DNA of 47,259 bases, taken from Irineochytrium annulatum. Lineage: Eukaryota > Chytridiomycota > Chytridiomycetes > Chytridiales > Chytridiaceae. This document shows, piece by piece, positions 22,801 to 34,415 of this stretch. Made by a program: the position numbers and the translations under genes. The notes under the pieces were generated by a model that was not told where the DNA came from, made no database searches, and saw only the letters and a program-made list of their open reading frames with translations. Positions within the stretch are counted from its first letter, which is position 1. Every line of letters starts with the position of its first letter. The stretch is from positions 1 through 47,259 of the forward strand of contig JADGJL010000079.1 of assembly GCA_027600665.1 (NCBI GenBank), given 5' to 3'.

Positions 22801-23017
22801 GGTTGCTGTTACTGACGAATTCTTTTGCAGGCTTCTACGAGGCGGAGAAACTCTCTTTGATGGATCTTTGAAAACGTTGAAACATCACAAGAAGGATGTA
22901 AACGAGGCCGCGAAGGGCTTAGAATGTGGAATGGCTCTCGAGTCGTTCGGGGACGTGCTGCCGGGGGATCGGATAGTTTGTTACACCACAACTTCTAGGA
23001 AGAGGCAGATCTCATGA
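19887..23017 (+). CDS. IFM1: Mitochondrial translation initiation factor IF-2
   Basis: This GTPase brings initiator tRNA to the mitochondrial small subunit. The ATG at 19887 gives a basic, Ala/Leu-rich presequence ([15 protein letters not shown]...). The first intron (19997-20056, donor GTGAGC) joins it in frame to [11 protein letters not shown] variable basic N-terminal region contains an imperfect repeat around [11 protein letters not shown]. The IF-2 N2 block follows ([16 protein letters not shown]). The GTPase motifs are all present: [28 protein letters not shown] and VSGLTGKG. Domain II reads [15 protein letters not shown] and [14 protein letters not shown]. After an unusual Ala/Lys/Thr-rich insertion (about 22150-22260) come domain III ([14 protein letters not shown]) and domain IV, ending with [19 protein letters not shown]. 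The stop is at 23015-23017. About ten exons. Confidence 0.95.
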
Positions 23018-23103
23018 TGGGTTCTAGATAAGAGCGTAGGTGATATTTATGGCAGTCAGTTCGAGCTGCATTTTCATTCACTTCTGTATGTAGTGTAGCT
23101 TGA

Positions 23104-23109
23104 AATAAA
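23104..23109 (+). terminator. Candidate polyadenylation signal of the IF-2 gene
   Basis: An AATAAA hexamer lies 87 bases after the IF-2 stop codon, in the 214-base gap before the convergent exonuclease 1 gene. The motif is short, and its use is inferred from position only. Confidence 0.4.
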
Positions 23110-23231
23110 GCGGAGATAGCATAAATAATATATACGGTAGGCAAAAAGACACGGACGGTTAAGCAAAAAGGTACGCTTGTAAAACGTCACACTTCCAATG
23201 TTCTAAGCCGTTGGAATCACAGAGGGTATAG

Positions 23232-25273
23232 TTACTCAAGGGTCGGAGCCCGAAACTTCATCAAATATGTGGAGAATTTTTTCGCAATACCGGAAGCAAC
23301 CGCTTCATGACAGGTCATGTTGGTGATCGTCTTTCTCCCGACGGCCACCGGCGTTGGCTTCATGAACCGATATGTGCGCGGTGATACTCGTTTTGCTGCT
23401 GTCGAGGACGAAGTCGAAGGTTCCTGGTACGCGAAGTGCGACAGGGATAGCATTGTTTGCGGAGTTTTCCTTGATTCCGCATACTTAGTGTCCTCCAACG
23501 TCGAGCTTCCGCACATTCCGCCGCTAACTTCTAAACTTGGCTCCTCGAGTATTTTGGACTCTTCGACGTTTCTACGTTCGGGTTTTTCTATTGGCGTCTC
23601 TTCGCCTCTATCTGTACGCCGCATCTTAGAAGGTCCCGCAGCGACAGGTTCCGATGATGCGCGCTTTGCTTGAAAGAATCTGCTTGCACTGGAAGTTTCA
23701 ATAACAGCCGACGGTGACAAGGTTTGCACAAGCTCGGGGCGCTTAAAGACAAATATCCTCGCGTCAGGCAAGCTGGCGACGTTGTCGCTTTTGACAATCA
23801 ACGGCGGTCTTCTATCGACTTCGACCGTTGAAGCTAATTGAAAGCCGTCAGCTAGATGAAGACCGGTCAAGCGGAGCATTACCGGATATCTGCTGATTTG
23901 ACTCGATCTCCTTCGCACGGAGAGTTAACACGGCCGCTGACTTCTTGTGATAATCTTTGTCCGAGAATGCGATGTAGGAAATAGGGTCGACCTCCCCGCG
24001 AGCTATCGCACAAGCAAGCTTCGGCTCTAGATCGCTTATAAACATGCGGTTAGTGCACTCCGTCACATAATGTACGAACGGTCCAAGGAAGTCCGAGAGC
24101 GTTTCCGGGTCAACATCCGAGGGTACCTCATTCAGGTGTACTAAGCGGCCCGACGCCAAATCGAAGACTCGTTGGTATTGGAAAGTCAAATCTGCCTTGT
24201 AGAACGCCTCGAGATATCCGGTCTTGACCGGAGGTGCGTGAATAATTCTACCCCATTTCTTCCATTTCTCAACCACCTTTCCGCAACGTCAATGCGCGAA
24301 GGTTAGATTGGGTTATACCTGAGGCCCAGTACCATAATCCTGGATTGCCGTGCAAGCTTTTTTAAGGCCGACACCCTTCAAAGACGGCAAGTAGTCGCAG
24401 CCGGAGAGGATGCACAGATGCCGGAAACGCATCGGCGTGGTAATCTTTTTAAGCGCGGGCACCTTCCGAATATCACTTCCGCATATTTCGGTCAGATTTC
24501 CGACAGAATCCATTTTGTATAACACCTAAATGATCATGAGCTCGGAGTAAAACCGTCTAAAACAAACCTTTTTGCATCCAAACACCAAAAGATCCGAATC
24601 TTCGGTTAGCACGGCGCTAACCTTCTGATTAATTTCAAGAAAGGCCAGCTGGGCGTCGGCTTCGTATGGCGCGACGACATATCGGACGCTTTCCGCCTTC
24701 AACGCCTGAAATAGTTAAGATACGACGAAAATGATCTTCACCTCAATCAGCTGATAGGCCATATATGGCGTCACGTCGACGCATTGCTGGTACAGCTCCA
24801 GCGCTTTCGCTTTGTTTCCAGCGTCATATTCCTCCGTCGCTTTCGCGACAGCCGCTTCCCGCTTCCTGCAAGGAGGTAAGTTTATTAAGCAGCAAAAGAC
24901 GTCTTACTCTCTTCGCTCCTTCTCTGTTAGAGCCTTCATTGGCAAGTGTCCTACCGGACCACATTAAACGCGCTTCGCCCAGAATGGCTTACCTCCATCA
25001 AAAACCAAAAACGGAGTGATCTTGAACTTTCTTAAGAGGGCTACCTTCTTCATGCAGTATTTCACGAAGCTAGAGATCGTTGGAACGCGGTGTGAAAGGG
25101 CATTATTCCCACAAGTCGGTCGGCTGATTCCGGCATAGCTCCACCGCACAACCAAAAGCCCCGCGATGTAGCCACACGTAAGCGTCCACCGCGATCGTTT
25201 GCCCGGCGAAGTCCTTCAGGTGAACGCTGCGCGAGATTGGGGCCAACAGTGGCAAGAGGCCGGAGATTCCCAT
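23232..25273 (-). CDS. EXO1: Exonuclease 1 (5' flap/5'-3' exonuclease)
   Basis: EXO1 is a nuclear nuclease for mismatch repair and double-strand-break resection. The ATG at 25273 opens with MGISGLLPLLAPISR, the initiator motif of the FEN1/XPG family. The N-domain continues with TIAVDAYVWLHRGAFGCAVE and FLVFDGG (exon 25273-24993). The I-domain follows with VVAPYEADAQLAFLE, VLTEDSDLLVFGCKKV and ILSGCDYLPSLKGVGLKKA, containing the acidic metal ligands. The EXO1-specific block FQYQRVFD ... DPETLSDFLGP is present, which separates it from FEN1 and GEN1. The C-terminal tail (about 200 residues, to 23232) is Ser/Pro/Lys-rich and unconserved, as usual, but shorter than in human. A run of about 12 extra residues sits between NQPT and SSFVKYCMKK. 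Introns include GTAAGCC/GGTAG and GTAAGACG/TTGCAG. Confidence 0.94.
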
Positions 25274-25473
25274 GCCCGTTCCAAACTACAAGTCCACTCC
25301 AGATCCCAGACTCCGGCTTCTTCCCGAGATCGCGGCCTCCACGTTCAGCTACGGGTCACGCAGCAGCGACGGCGAGTGAACGATTCCAACAACTATGTCC
25401 GAGGTCGTGAGGGGCTTGTAATATCGGCAAACGTCGGCATTTGACGGACATCCACTCCACTTTTTCTTTCGAC
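25274..25473. promoter_or_regulatory. Divergent promoter region between EXO1 and UTP14
   Basis: Two hundred bases separate the start codons of two genes pointing away from each other. No individual element can be identified with confidence. Confidence 0.4.
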
Positions 25474-28400
25474 ATGCCACGATCTGTGCCTTCGAGCCAA
25501 CGCGGCGGAGGCCGGGGCGCATCTGGCGCGCGGGGACGCGGGGGTCGCCTGCAGAATCGACCACGGGGTCAGCCGAGTGGGGTCGGACGGAGAGCTAATT
25601 TGACCGATGTCTACCAAGAGGACGCCGACGACCCCGTCGCTCGCAAACTGCTCAATCGGCGCGGACGCCACGGGATGGACGAGATGGAGTCGTACGATTT
25701 CGACATTGATCAGGTGAACGAGGAGGACGACGAAGAGATAAGCGAGGACGAGGCGTTCAACGAGGAGGATGAGAAGAAGTATGGCGCCTTTTTCGAAGTA
25801 GGTATCATACGCGTCTGGAATGCTCGTTTTTAATGGGGCTTAGTCATGCGACGAGATTCCGCGCCAACGGCGGCGGTCTAGTAACTTGCTGAATGAGGAC
25901 TTGCCGGAAGGCGAGGACTCGGAGGGCGATGAGGAGGACGAGGACGAGGATGAGGAAGACGAGGAAGACGAGGAAGATGATGAAGAGTTGAGTGACACTG
26001 CGGTCCAGGATAATGGGAGCGAGGAAGAGGACGCCAATGAGGACACGGCGGTCTCTGAAGCGCAACGATTCAAAAGCGGCGACGACGTGATGCAAAAATT
26101 GTTGAACTTGGATTGTGACGACGAAATGAGTGGCGTCGATTCTGAACTCGAGGGGCTTGATGAGGACGGCAGCGAGGAAGTAGACGACGTTGTTGATTTG
26201 GAATACCTGGTTTCCGGCGTGGATGCGAAGAACGTGAAGAGGAGGAGGGGTTTACCCGAAGTCACTGAGGCGTACGACGAATCCGAGTTCAACCTTAAGG
26301 GGTCGCACGCGATGATCGACGGTCAAACCAACGGTGGCCAGAAGCTTGACTTTGGCAGCCTCTTTTCTAGTCTGCCCACGAAGGGAGCCTACACAGAGTT
26401 GCGGAGCAAAATCGAGTCGCTCGGGATGGTGCCTGCACCGGGGGCTGCGAAGCGGAAGGGCGTCTCGACTGGGCCAGAAGCCGCGCCGCTGCCGACACGG
26501 ATGGCGGATCGGTTAAACAGGGAGGCCGCGTATGAGGAGGCGCAGAAGCAGGTCACCAAATGGGCGCCGCTGATTAAAAAGAACCGGGAGGCCGATCAGT
26601 TGATTTTTGAGGGCACCGAGCCTGCGTTGGCCCATCCCACAAGCGGTGCTTTGGTTGGGAAATTTAAAGCAATAACGACCCTTGAGGAGGAAGTGCAGAG
26701 CATTTTACAAAAGGCGGAGCTTGCGGAGAAGCAACAAATGCAATTGGAGGACATGGAGCTTAACAAGTTATCAAAGGAGGATGTAAGGTATTGGCTATGA
26801 GGTTCCGTATGCTAATTGTGTTTTCTAGCTTACTGCAAGGCGTGCTGAGCTGGCAAAGATGCGCTCGCTAATGTTCTACCAGGAGCAAAAGCAGAAGAAG
26901 ATAGCGAAGATCAAAAGCAAAACGTATAGAAAGCTCAAGAGGAAGACGGAGGGGAAAGAAGCCGCGAAGTTGGAGCTGCTAGCGGAATTGGATCCCGAGT
27001 ACGCGAAGGAGGCCGTGTTGAAGCTCCAGGCGCAGAGGATCAAGGTGGGCCTTACGCAAGTCGCTTCAACTTGTTGACAGTTTCAAGGAGCGAATGTCGT
27101 TAAAGCATAAGAACACCGGCAAATGGGCCAAACAGATGCTGTCAAGAAATGATCGCGGCGCTGAGTTGCGACAAGATCTGATGGACCAGCTGAACCGAAG
27201 TCGTGACCTTACGAAGAAGATCGCGGGGATAGAATCGGGCGACGAGGTTTCCTCCGGCGACGACGATAAATATGATGAGGGAGACGATGGAGATGACGAA
27301 GATGGTCGGGGGCGAGCCTTGAAGGTTCTTGGGGATTTGGAAGGCGACTTGGACACGGAGGAGTCGGCGGAAGCGCACCCACAGAAGGGGCTGATGGCGA
27401 TGAAGTTCATGCAGCGCGGGTTGGAGCAACAGCGGAGGGAGACGAAGAGGAAGCTGGAAGAGGCTCGGAATCAAATCGAGACCGGTGACATAAGCGAGGG
27501 CGATGAAGGCGCCATGCTATTGTTGGATGAAAGCGACGAGGAGGCGTCCAGGCCGAAGAAGAAGAAGGCTGTGCAGAAGGTCACTGCTACTGGGACGGGC
27601 CGGTTTGCCTTTGGTGCTGTGGAGAACGACTCGGAAGACGATGCCGAGCCGAAAGCGGATGAAGGAAAGAAATGGCGACCGACGGGCGAGACCGGCGTCC
27701 GCGTCTCAAATCCCCTTACTGTGGGATTTAAGAGACAGAGGCAGCCGTTGCCGCAGATTTTCGAAAGCGTCGACTTTGAGGGTAGGAATGCCGTAGTATG
27801 TGATTAAACTTATGGGTTCAAAAGCCGAAGAAGACGTTTTCGAAATCAAGCCGGGGAAACTGCGGGGTGTTGAGCCGAAACCCGCAAAAGCGTTGTTGGA
27901 GAAGGGCTGCGAGGAGTCGCCGGCTGATTTACGCGACCAGGGTGGCGAAGCCCAAGAGCGCAGCAATGCACCTCGGGCTGCAAAGGGAAAGGCCGAAAGT
28001 AAGAGGGCGTCAAACGCGATTAAGGAACCTCTTTTATGTGGCGAAAACCCGTGGCTAGCTGGCGACTCCATTCCGGTGAAAAAGTCTGTGAAAATGGACA
28101 AAAATAAGGGCAGCGCACAGGATGGCCTTGCGAATAAGTTGACGACGGCGAAACGGAAGCGGATGCGGGACGACGAACGCCAACTTGACGGCGGCGTGGA
28201 GCTCAACCTGGACGCCGTGAAATCTCTTGAAAGCAAAGTCAACGGTTATCATGCAATGCAAGCCGGCCGCAATGGGAAACGGCAAAAAGAGGACGTACTG
28301 TCCGCGGCGAAGAACGCTCCAGCTCGGGAACAGAAGGACAAGAATGCAAATTCGGAGCTTATAAAAGCCGTCGCGTCGCGTCAGGACTACTCCGATGAGG

Positions 28401-29011
28401 ACAGCGATCCCGAGGCGATGGTGAAGAACATTGTCCACAAGTCCGACATTAGCTCCATCACCCAGCGTCAATTGATGGAAATTGCCTTTGCCAATGATGA
28501 CGTGCTCGCTGAATTTGAAGACGAGAAGGAGAAGATCGTCGAAGGCGATGCGGGGAAGGACGTCGATGTCACGCTTCCTGGCTGGGTAGGCTATCTTGAT
28601 GTGTTCAAGAACTAACCTGTTTTAGGGCGGTTGGGGTGGCTTGGATATTAAACCAAAGAAGAACATCGTGGTCCGGAAAGCGAAGCCGTACGAGGGTATC
28701 GCGACCTTTAAAAGAAAGGACGCAAATCTCAAGCACGTCATCATTAACGAAAAGCGTAATAAGAAGGTGAGTTTTGCTCTTCCTTGTTTGCTTGAAGCGT
28801 TTTTCAACGTTCGCGTATCCCACAGAACTCGAAACTGTTGGCGTCCGAGGTTCCTTTCGGCTTTGGCAATCGGGAGCAATACGAGCAGACCATCCGGCTG
28901 CCGCTAGGGAAGGAGTGGAACTCCGCCCACACACATAGTAAATTCATTGCGCCGAGGGTCATCACAAAGATGGGACAAACGATAGCCCCTCCGCGGCTAG
29001 GTACCAAATAG
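25474..29011 (+). CDS. UTP14: UTP14, small-subunit processome factor
   Basis: Utp14 acts in the nucleolus, where it activates the helicase Dhr1 to release U3 snoRNA from pre-40S particles. The ATG at 25474 starts an RGG-rich segment (QRGGGRGASGARGRGG) followed by acidic stretches, including a run of Glu/Asp at about 25916-25990. Family blocks follow: KKNREADQLIFEGTEPALAH, TLEEEVQSILQKAELAEKQQ, FYQEQKQKKIAKIKSKTYRK, ERMSLKHKNTGKWAKQML and, near the end, VTLPGWGGWGG, LKHVIINEKRNKK and PFGFGNREQYEQTIRLPLGK, the C-terminal signature. The stop is at 29009-29011. There are about seven exons, with junctions after FFE, after KEDV and after QRIK. The estimated length is about 1,100 residues, somewhat longer than yeast Utp14 because of the acidic inserts. 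AATAAA lies three bases after the stop, at 29014-29019. Confidence 0.95.
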
Positions 29012-29086
29012 TAAATAAATAGACACTTATGGATGCAAAATGTTTTATTATCGTGCAAATGAAAAGTGACGAATAAGAAACGAAAA

Positions 29087-29708
29087 TTACGGTGTAAGGA
29101 TGCCGCTATCCCTCCTGTTCAGCAGTTTGAGGATGTGGGAGTTCATGCGATGATGTTCAATAGCGTCCGCCGACAACTTCTCGGCTCCGTGTATGCTTTT
29201 AAGACAATTTGGGGCCCCACACCAGCACGGGAACGGCTGTGCCATCTGCCACTCTGCAAATAAACAAAAGTTAGAGCTTCCAAAGGAAAGGGTGGTGGAG
29301 GGGGATTGGGTGCGTGGTACAACGTTACCTGTGGATGGGTAGAAGAAAGTGATCTCATCACCCTCTTTTAACGCCTTCATGGCCGTCACCTCCATGTTTG
29401 ACGCATCGAAATACGCCGACGGATCACACGAGTGATTCATGAACACCAGGTCGCTGTTCAGCTCGATGTGACTCGTCTCCGAGACTTGAACAGTCGACCT
29501 TGCGATAAATAAATGTAAGCATTACAACTGGAACTGAAGGGCGGGCAAACCATCGTTTCACGGGTACCACCTCGTAGCCCTCGACTTTCGCGATAAGCCC
29601 GCCCTTGGGCACGCGAGCCTTCGATATCAGCTTGGACGTGAAGTCTCCGTCCGACTTGCCGCGTACGACTTCGATCAAGGGCCGCAGCGTACGGGACAGT
29701 AGTCTCAT
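29087..29708 (-). CDS. Small SET-domain protein
   Basis: The product is a short (about 165 residues) stand-alone SET protein, probably a lysine methyltransferase. The ATG at 29708 starts the first of three exons. Exon one ends in EGYEVVPVKRW, exon two contains the SET core with FMNHSCDPSAYFD and ALKEGDEITFFYPST, and exon three begins EWQMAQPFPCWCGAPNC, a post-SET-like CxCx4C cluster that usually binds zinc beside the active site. The tyrosine in FFYPST and the NHSCDP loop are the expected cofactor and catalytic elements. There is no pre-SET, MYND or other targeting domain. It ends 75 bases from the convergent UTP14 stop, so the 3' ends probably overlap. The substrate is unknown. Confidence 0.82.
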
Positions 29709-30183
29709 AATCAAGAAATCAACTGTAGGTCAGTGGCCAGCTCCTCCGGAGCTAGCTATAAAGAAAGGGCGCGGGTGAATGTAAACGTGGGTCCTCGTGA
29801 CGTCAGCAACTCCGCAACAGATCTCTGATGCGTCAAACGCAGATTTCTTCAATCTCTTTGAGTTGCCGAAGCTGGTGAGGCACCTGATCCCACACCCGCG
29901 GCCGAGAGGTCACGAGAGAGATCCCTCTGGCAGGAAGTGTGCTCTGTGGTCTGGGATCACGAGAAATATGGAGGACCTGCATTACGGCTGTCAGCAAACA
30001 CTTGAAATATTTGTGCAGTCCATCAGCCGAGTGATAGCAAACGTCGATGCCGAAGAGCTTTTTTGTAGGGGCCAGGTCGGGTGCGCGACAATCGTTCGTC
30101 AGATGACCAGATTTACGCGTTTGACTGGGCTGTAACTGTAACTCGCGCGGTCGGGCGGGGCGCACTCGGACACCCCACGGGAG
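29709..30183. other. Intergenic stretch, no supported gene
   Basis: The 475 bases between the divergent SET and SPATA17-like genes hold short open frames on both strands that lack recognisable motifs and suitable starts. It probably contains both promoters and 5' leaders. Confidence 0.35.
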
Positions 30184-31276
30184 ATGGCGCTGTCATACGC
30201 GAAGTTGAAGCGGCGAAGGGACACTGACGTCGTCCTGGAGTTCTTCGAGTTGGCCAGGTATGGCGCCCCTCCGTTCACACAACCGACACTGGACGCGTTC
30301 TGATGACCACGGCCCAGAGTCGCGGAGTTCCATCGGCGCACCGAGTACGACGCCATCGTCAAGATACAAGCGCAGGTGAGGCGGTTTATCCAGCGGAAAC
30401 GATGGACGGCCGCTCTCCAGCGAGTTATTCATATTCAGAGGCTCATACGGGGCTGCCTCGGTCGGAAATTCGTCCGCTTCGTTATGGAGGCGCAGAAGAG
30501 AGCGAGGATCGAGGCCCTTCTCAGAAAGAACGCGACCAGTATCCAGAGGATGTCCGTGGCCATGTTTTCAATGTGCTTGCTGACTTTTTTCCAAAGATGG
30601 CGCGGCTATCGCAGCCGGAAGAAAGTGTTTGACTATCAGAAGCGGCGACTCTTTGTCCAAACCATCGAGCAGAAGATGGACGCGACGCGCCGCCAACTCT
30701 CCATTTACGCGCGGAATCAAAGGGAAGCTGCTGAGGAAGCGATGAAGAGGAAGGAGATGGAGAAGAGACGAACGTTCGCCGACAGTCACCATCATCTTCT
30801 GGGCACGGGTCTAGCTCTGGAGGCTGACCTCAGGGAGAGCAGGGCCCTGCGGGTTTGGACACGGAGGACTGTGGGTCATAACCCTCGGGGGATCAAGTTG
30901 AAACCGTCCGCGAAGGATGTGGACGACAGCCTGCGGAGGGACAAACTCGCTCAAGGACCGTTTCTGGTAATATCGAGTCATTTGCTCCTGTGAGATTAAG
31001 CCCTCCCAGCCCAAGGTTCGCATCGAACGGCTAAAGTCGATTCCGACCCCAACCACAACGACTTTCTACGACGCGGTCATTCACCGGCGAGAGGAACTTC
31101 AGAAAGAACGCTTGATGAGAGGTACATCTTATCACGATGAGCCAGCACGACGCCTAACAGGTTTAGTCTCGAGTGATCTCTTCCTCGTCAAGCGAGTGAA
31201 GCACAAACCGGCCACGTCCGGCTGGAATGCCACGATAGTCTCCCCCCGAATGGCGCCCCGCATTGCCGGATGCTAA
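30184..31276 (+). CDS. SPATA17-like IQ-motif protein, probable axonemal protein
   Basis: SPATA17 proteins carry several calmodulin-binding IQ motifs and are found in ciliated eukaryotes. The ATG at 30184 gives a short leader, then AEFHRRTEYDAIVKIQAQVR, with IQ units IVKIQAQVRRFIQRKRW and VIHIQRLIRGCLGRKFV. A third unit is restored by removing a 45-base intron (donor GTCCGT, acceptor CCAAAG), giving SIQRIWRGYRSRKK, which matches the third IQ of human SPATA17. Downstream, a charged helix (REAAEEAMKRKEMEKRR) leads to FADSHHHLLGTG, similar to the HYLLST element of SPATA17. Two more introns connect to PKVRIERLKSIPTPTTTTFY and a basic C-terminus ending with TAA at 31274-31276. About 290 residues. 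A generic IQ protein is the alternative. Confidence 0.72.
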
Positions 31277-31450
31277 TTAATTAGAACGACGTCGTCGCTT
31301 ACAAACTCCGTTTTCTCTTTTTGCATATATGTTTATAATTCATATTGGAGTAGTTGCGGTGCTGTAAATTATGACTTCCACTTGCTTGCGTTAGTGGAAG
31401 TGATCGTGTCAAAGTTATTAATACACCTAGATCATCAGCACGCCATCACC

Positions 31451-33031
31451 ATGTCGACCGAAGCCCTCGCGCAGCGAGCCCGGGTGACCTCGCACCTCAT
31501 GCAGTCGGCAACCGCCGAGCAGAAGTGTAACGCCCTGAGAGCAATCCACTCCGCCCTCGCCAAAGACCGGGAATTGATTTTGGCCGCCAACAAGGTCGAT
31601 TTGGAGGTGCAGTGAACTTCATTTGGCGGCTCTTTGCCTTCCGTGAGTTGATTATATGCAACGGAAAAGAACGCCCGGAGGGAGGTTGACGCCGGCACGA
31701 TGTCGAGTTCGCTCTTCAAGCGCCTCGACCTCGGAGCCGGCGGGGACAAGTACGCCGCGCTCCTGCAGGGCGTGCTGGACGTGGATAAGCTGGATGATCC
31801 GACTGGTCAGCGGCTTATCATGCAATTGCTTTATGCTAAAGTGTAGTGGAATTAGGGAAGGTCACATTAGCGACGAAGTTGGACGACAACCTGGACCTCT
31901 TCCGCGTCTCCTGCCCCGTCGGTGTCCTCCTCATCATATTTGAGGCGCGCCCCGAGGTTGTCGTTCAAATCTCGTGTCTAGCCATCAAATCGGGCAACGC
32001 CGTGATTCTGAAGGGCGGGAAGGAGGCGGCGGCGTCCAATGCCGCTCTTTATCAATCGCTGCGTGGCGCGCTGTCGTCTTTGAAATCGAACGAGGGGATC
32101 CCGGTGAACGCGGTGCAGCTCGTGGAGACTCGGGACGAGATTGACGCGCTGCTTCGGTTGGACCAATATATCGATCTTGTTATTCCGAGGGGCTCGAAGC
32201 AGCTAGTGCAGCACGTACAAGGCAATACGAGGTTCGCACGGTTTGCATTTTCCACTGCTTATCGTCATGGCTTCATCAGAATTCCCGTCCTCGGCCACGC
32301 CGATGGCCTCTGCTCGATCTTCCTCGACGCCTCCGCCGACATCGCGAAGGCCGTGCCCGTCGTCGTGGACGCGAAAACCTCGTATCCCGCGGCCTGCAAC
32401 TCGATGGAAACCTTGATAGTTCATTCAGCCGTTCTTTCGTCTGTTCTTCCAGCCGTAGCGAAGGATCTGATTGACAAAGGCGTTACTTTGAAAGCGGACA
32501 CGCGGTCCTTGTCAGCCTTATCCGCATTTGCCGGCACGGGGAAGGTAGTGCCGTCAACTGAAGCGGACTATTCAACCGAGTTTCTGGACTTTACACTCGC
32601 CATCAAAACCGTAGACTCGTTAGAGGGCGCTGTGGATCACATCAACGAGCACGGGTCCCATCACACCGACTGCATCGTGACGGAGGAGAAGGCGCACGTG
32701 GATTTTTTCCTGAAGCGCGTTGATGCAGCTGGAGTTTATTGGAATGCATCGACACGGTTTGCCGACGGATTCCGTTACGGCTTTGGTGCGGAGATCGGGG
32801 TGAGTCCTTTTGCCTTCAAGCAACAATATTTCATAATTTACTTTATCACGTTTGCAGGTTAGCACAAATAAGACTCATGCGCGGGGCCCTGTCGGCTTGG
32901 AGGGGTTGGTTATATATAAATACAAGTTGTACGGCCAGGGTCACGCTACGACCAGCTACGGGGAAGGCAAAAAAGCTTTTCTACATACTTCTATCCCCGT
33001 CACCGAGGAAGTCCTTTCGAAGTTGAAATAA
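31451..33031 (+). CDS. PRO2: Gamma-glutamyl phosphate reductase
   Basis: This NADPH-dependent enzyme makes glutamate semialdehyde in proline synthesis, in the cytosol. The ATG at 31451 begins MSTEALAQRARVTSHLMQSA. Family blocks follow: AANKVDLENARREVDAG, SSLFKRLDL, PTGKVTLATKLDDNLDLFRV, PVGVLLIIFEARPEVVVQIS, KSGNAVILKGGKEAAASN, DLVIPRGSK and PVLGHADGLCSIFLD. The catalytic cysteine is in YPAACNSMETLIVH. The C-terminal part reads HTDCIVTE, VYWNASTRFADGFRYGFGAE, then after an intron STNKTHARGPVGLEGLVIYK. The stop TAA is at 33029-33031. There are five exons and about 458 residues, close to the yeast enzyme (456). One intron (starting GTTCGC after AATACGAG) is 48 bases without a stop. Confidence 0.96.
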
Positions 33032-33132
33032 ATGCGCCCTTATTTCCATCCCCTCCGTGCGCATTATAATTCCAGGGGCCGGATTCTTCCTGGCCACTTC
33101 GGCAAGCCGTGGACTACTCATGAGAACACCAA

Positions 33133-34415
33133 TTAGTCGCCCAGCATCGGCGTCGCATTCATCACGTCGGACAGTCCCCCATCAGACACATTCACAACGA
33201 GCGGCGCCCGCTCAGCCACCTCATCGGCCAAATCCTTCTGCCCAAAATGTCCAGTGATGATCGTGACGATCATCCTTAATCCCAGCACACGCGGGTCCGT
33301 GCGCGCCGTCCCGCGATCCTCCGGCAACTCTCCAGCGGCCATCAGGTTCGAGCGGATCCGTTGGCACTTCCGGCACAGGCTTCGCAGAATGTCTGCGTCG
33401 TCGGGGAAAAGCGGAGTCTCCAGCCGCAGGAGGAGCGCGAAGATCCACTGAGACTGAAGCGGCGTTATTTCGGACTCAGACAGCCAGCTAAAAACGTGGA
33501 CTTTCAGAAGCTCTATTGCAATGTTCTACGAAGGACGTGGGGTTAGCTACAGAAGTCGGAAAAAGAATCGCACGTACGTTACTCATCCTAGCCGTGATCC
33601 AGACAAGGGGCATCGGCTCCGGCTGATTGACCGCATCAATTTCCACGCTATCGTCCTCGAGTTCACCTTCCTCCGCATCGTTGCACTCCATTCCCACTTC
33701 TCCTTTAGTCAAATCACTTGCCGGCGCGGTCGATACAGAAAGATTCGCGCTCGATGCGGATCCTTCTGCTGCGGGAGGGTAACATATATTCTTCCACGCC
33801 TTCCAGTTTTTCCCCGGTGGCAAGTACGGTACCGCTGGCCCGACCCGATTCCGATTCATCACTTTTACACGTTCGCTAACCTCCTTTATTGGTCGTTAGT
33901 CTTCGTTGACAAAGTTTAAGTACAAGCCAACCTGCTTCAACTGCGCGAACTGCTGCAAAAATTCCAGAAGCCAATGTGGGTCTGCCCGGAGATGCGGTGG
34001 TACCTCCGGCGGCCGCTCCGAGGCCTTCACGTTGAAGTAATGTGACCTGATGTCCTCCAGATGCGGCTGAGGACGATGTAAGAGTGCGAATGCGTCAAGA
34101 TTCTTGGCAATCGCGATGTCCTCGCAGCCTTCCGCTTCTTTTCTGTAAAGGTGAAAGTCAGTACGCGACGATGAATAAAAGAACGCAAGGCACGAACCTC
34201 ACCATCCTTAAATATTCCAAGCCGGAAGACGGCAGGCCGGCGGGCAAGGGGTCATTCGCTTCTTGATAATCGTCGATTGGGAGGCCGCGTCTTCTCAATC
34301 CCTCGTCGTTGTCTGGCGTGTGGTGCTCCGGGGGGCTGTCGACAGGCACCTTCTTCCCCTTCCGCTTTCCCATCAGTGGGACTGTGGCTTCGCAATGGAA
34401 GGACTTTTGACGCAT
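33133..34415 (-). CDS. GEMIN2: Gemin2 (SMN-interacting protein) homologue
   Basis: Gemin2 holds the Sm ring during spliceosomal snRNP assembly in the cytoplasm, together with SMN. The ATG at 34415 (a second in-frame ATG lies at 34373) leads to a basic stretch and RRRGLPIDDYQEANDPLP, then SGLEYLRMVR joined by an intron to EAEGCEDIAIAKNLDAF, the conserved EYLRxVxxEA element. The next exon ends FLQQFAQLKQ, followed by VPYLPPGKNWKAWKNICY. The C-terminal helical region has VFSWLSESEITPLQSQWIFA, LLLRLETPLFPDDADILRS, LCRKCQRIRS and a late block RMIVTIITGHFGQKDLADEV that matches human Gemin2 almost position for position. The stop is at 33133. It is convergent with PRO2 at a distance of 101 bases. About 300 residues. 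Confidence 0.88.
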
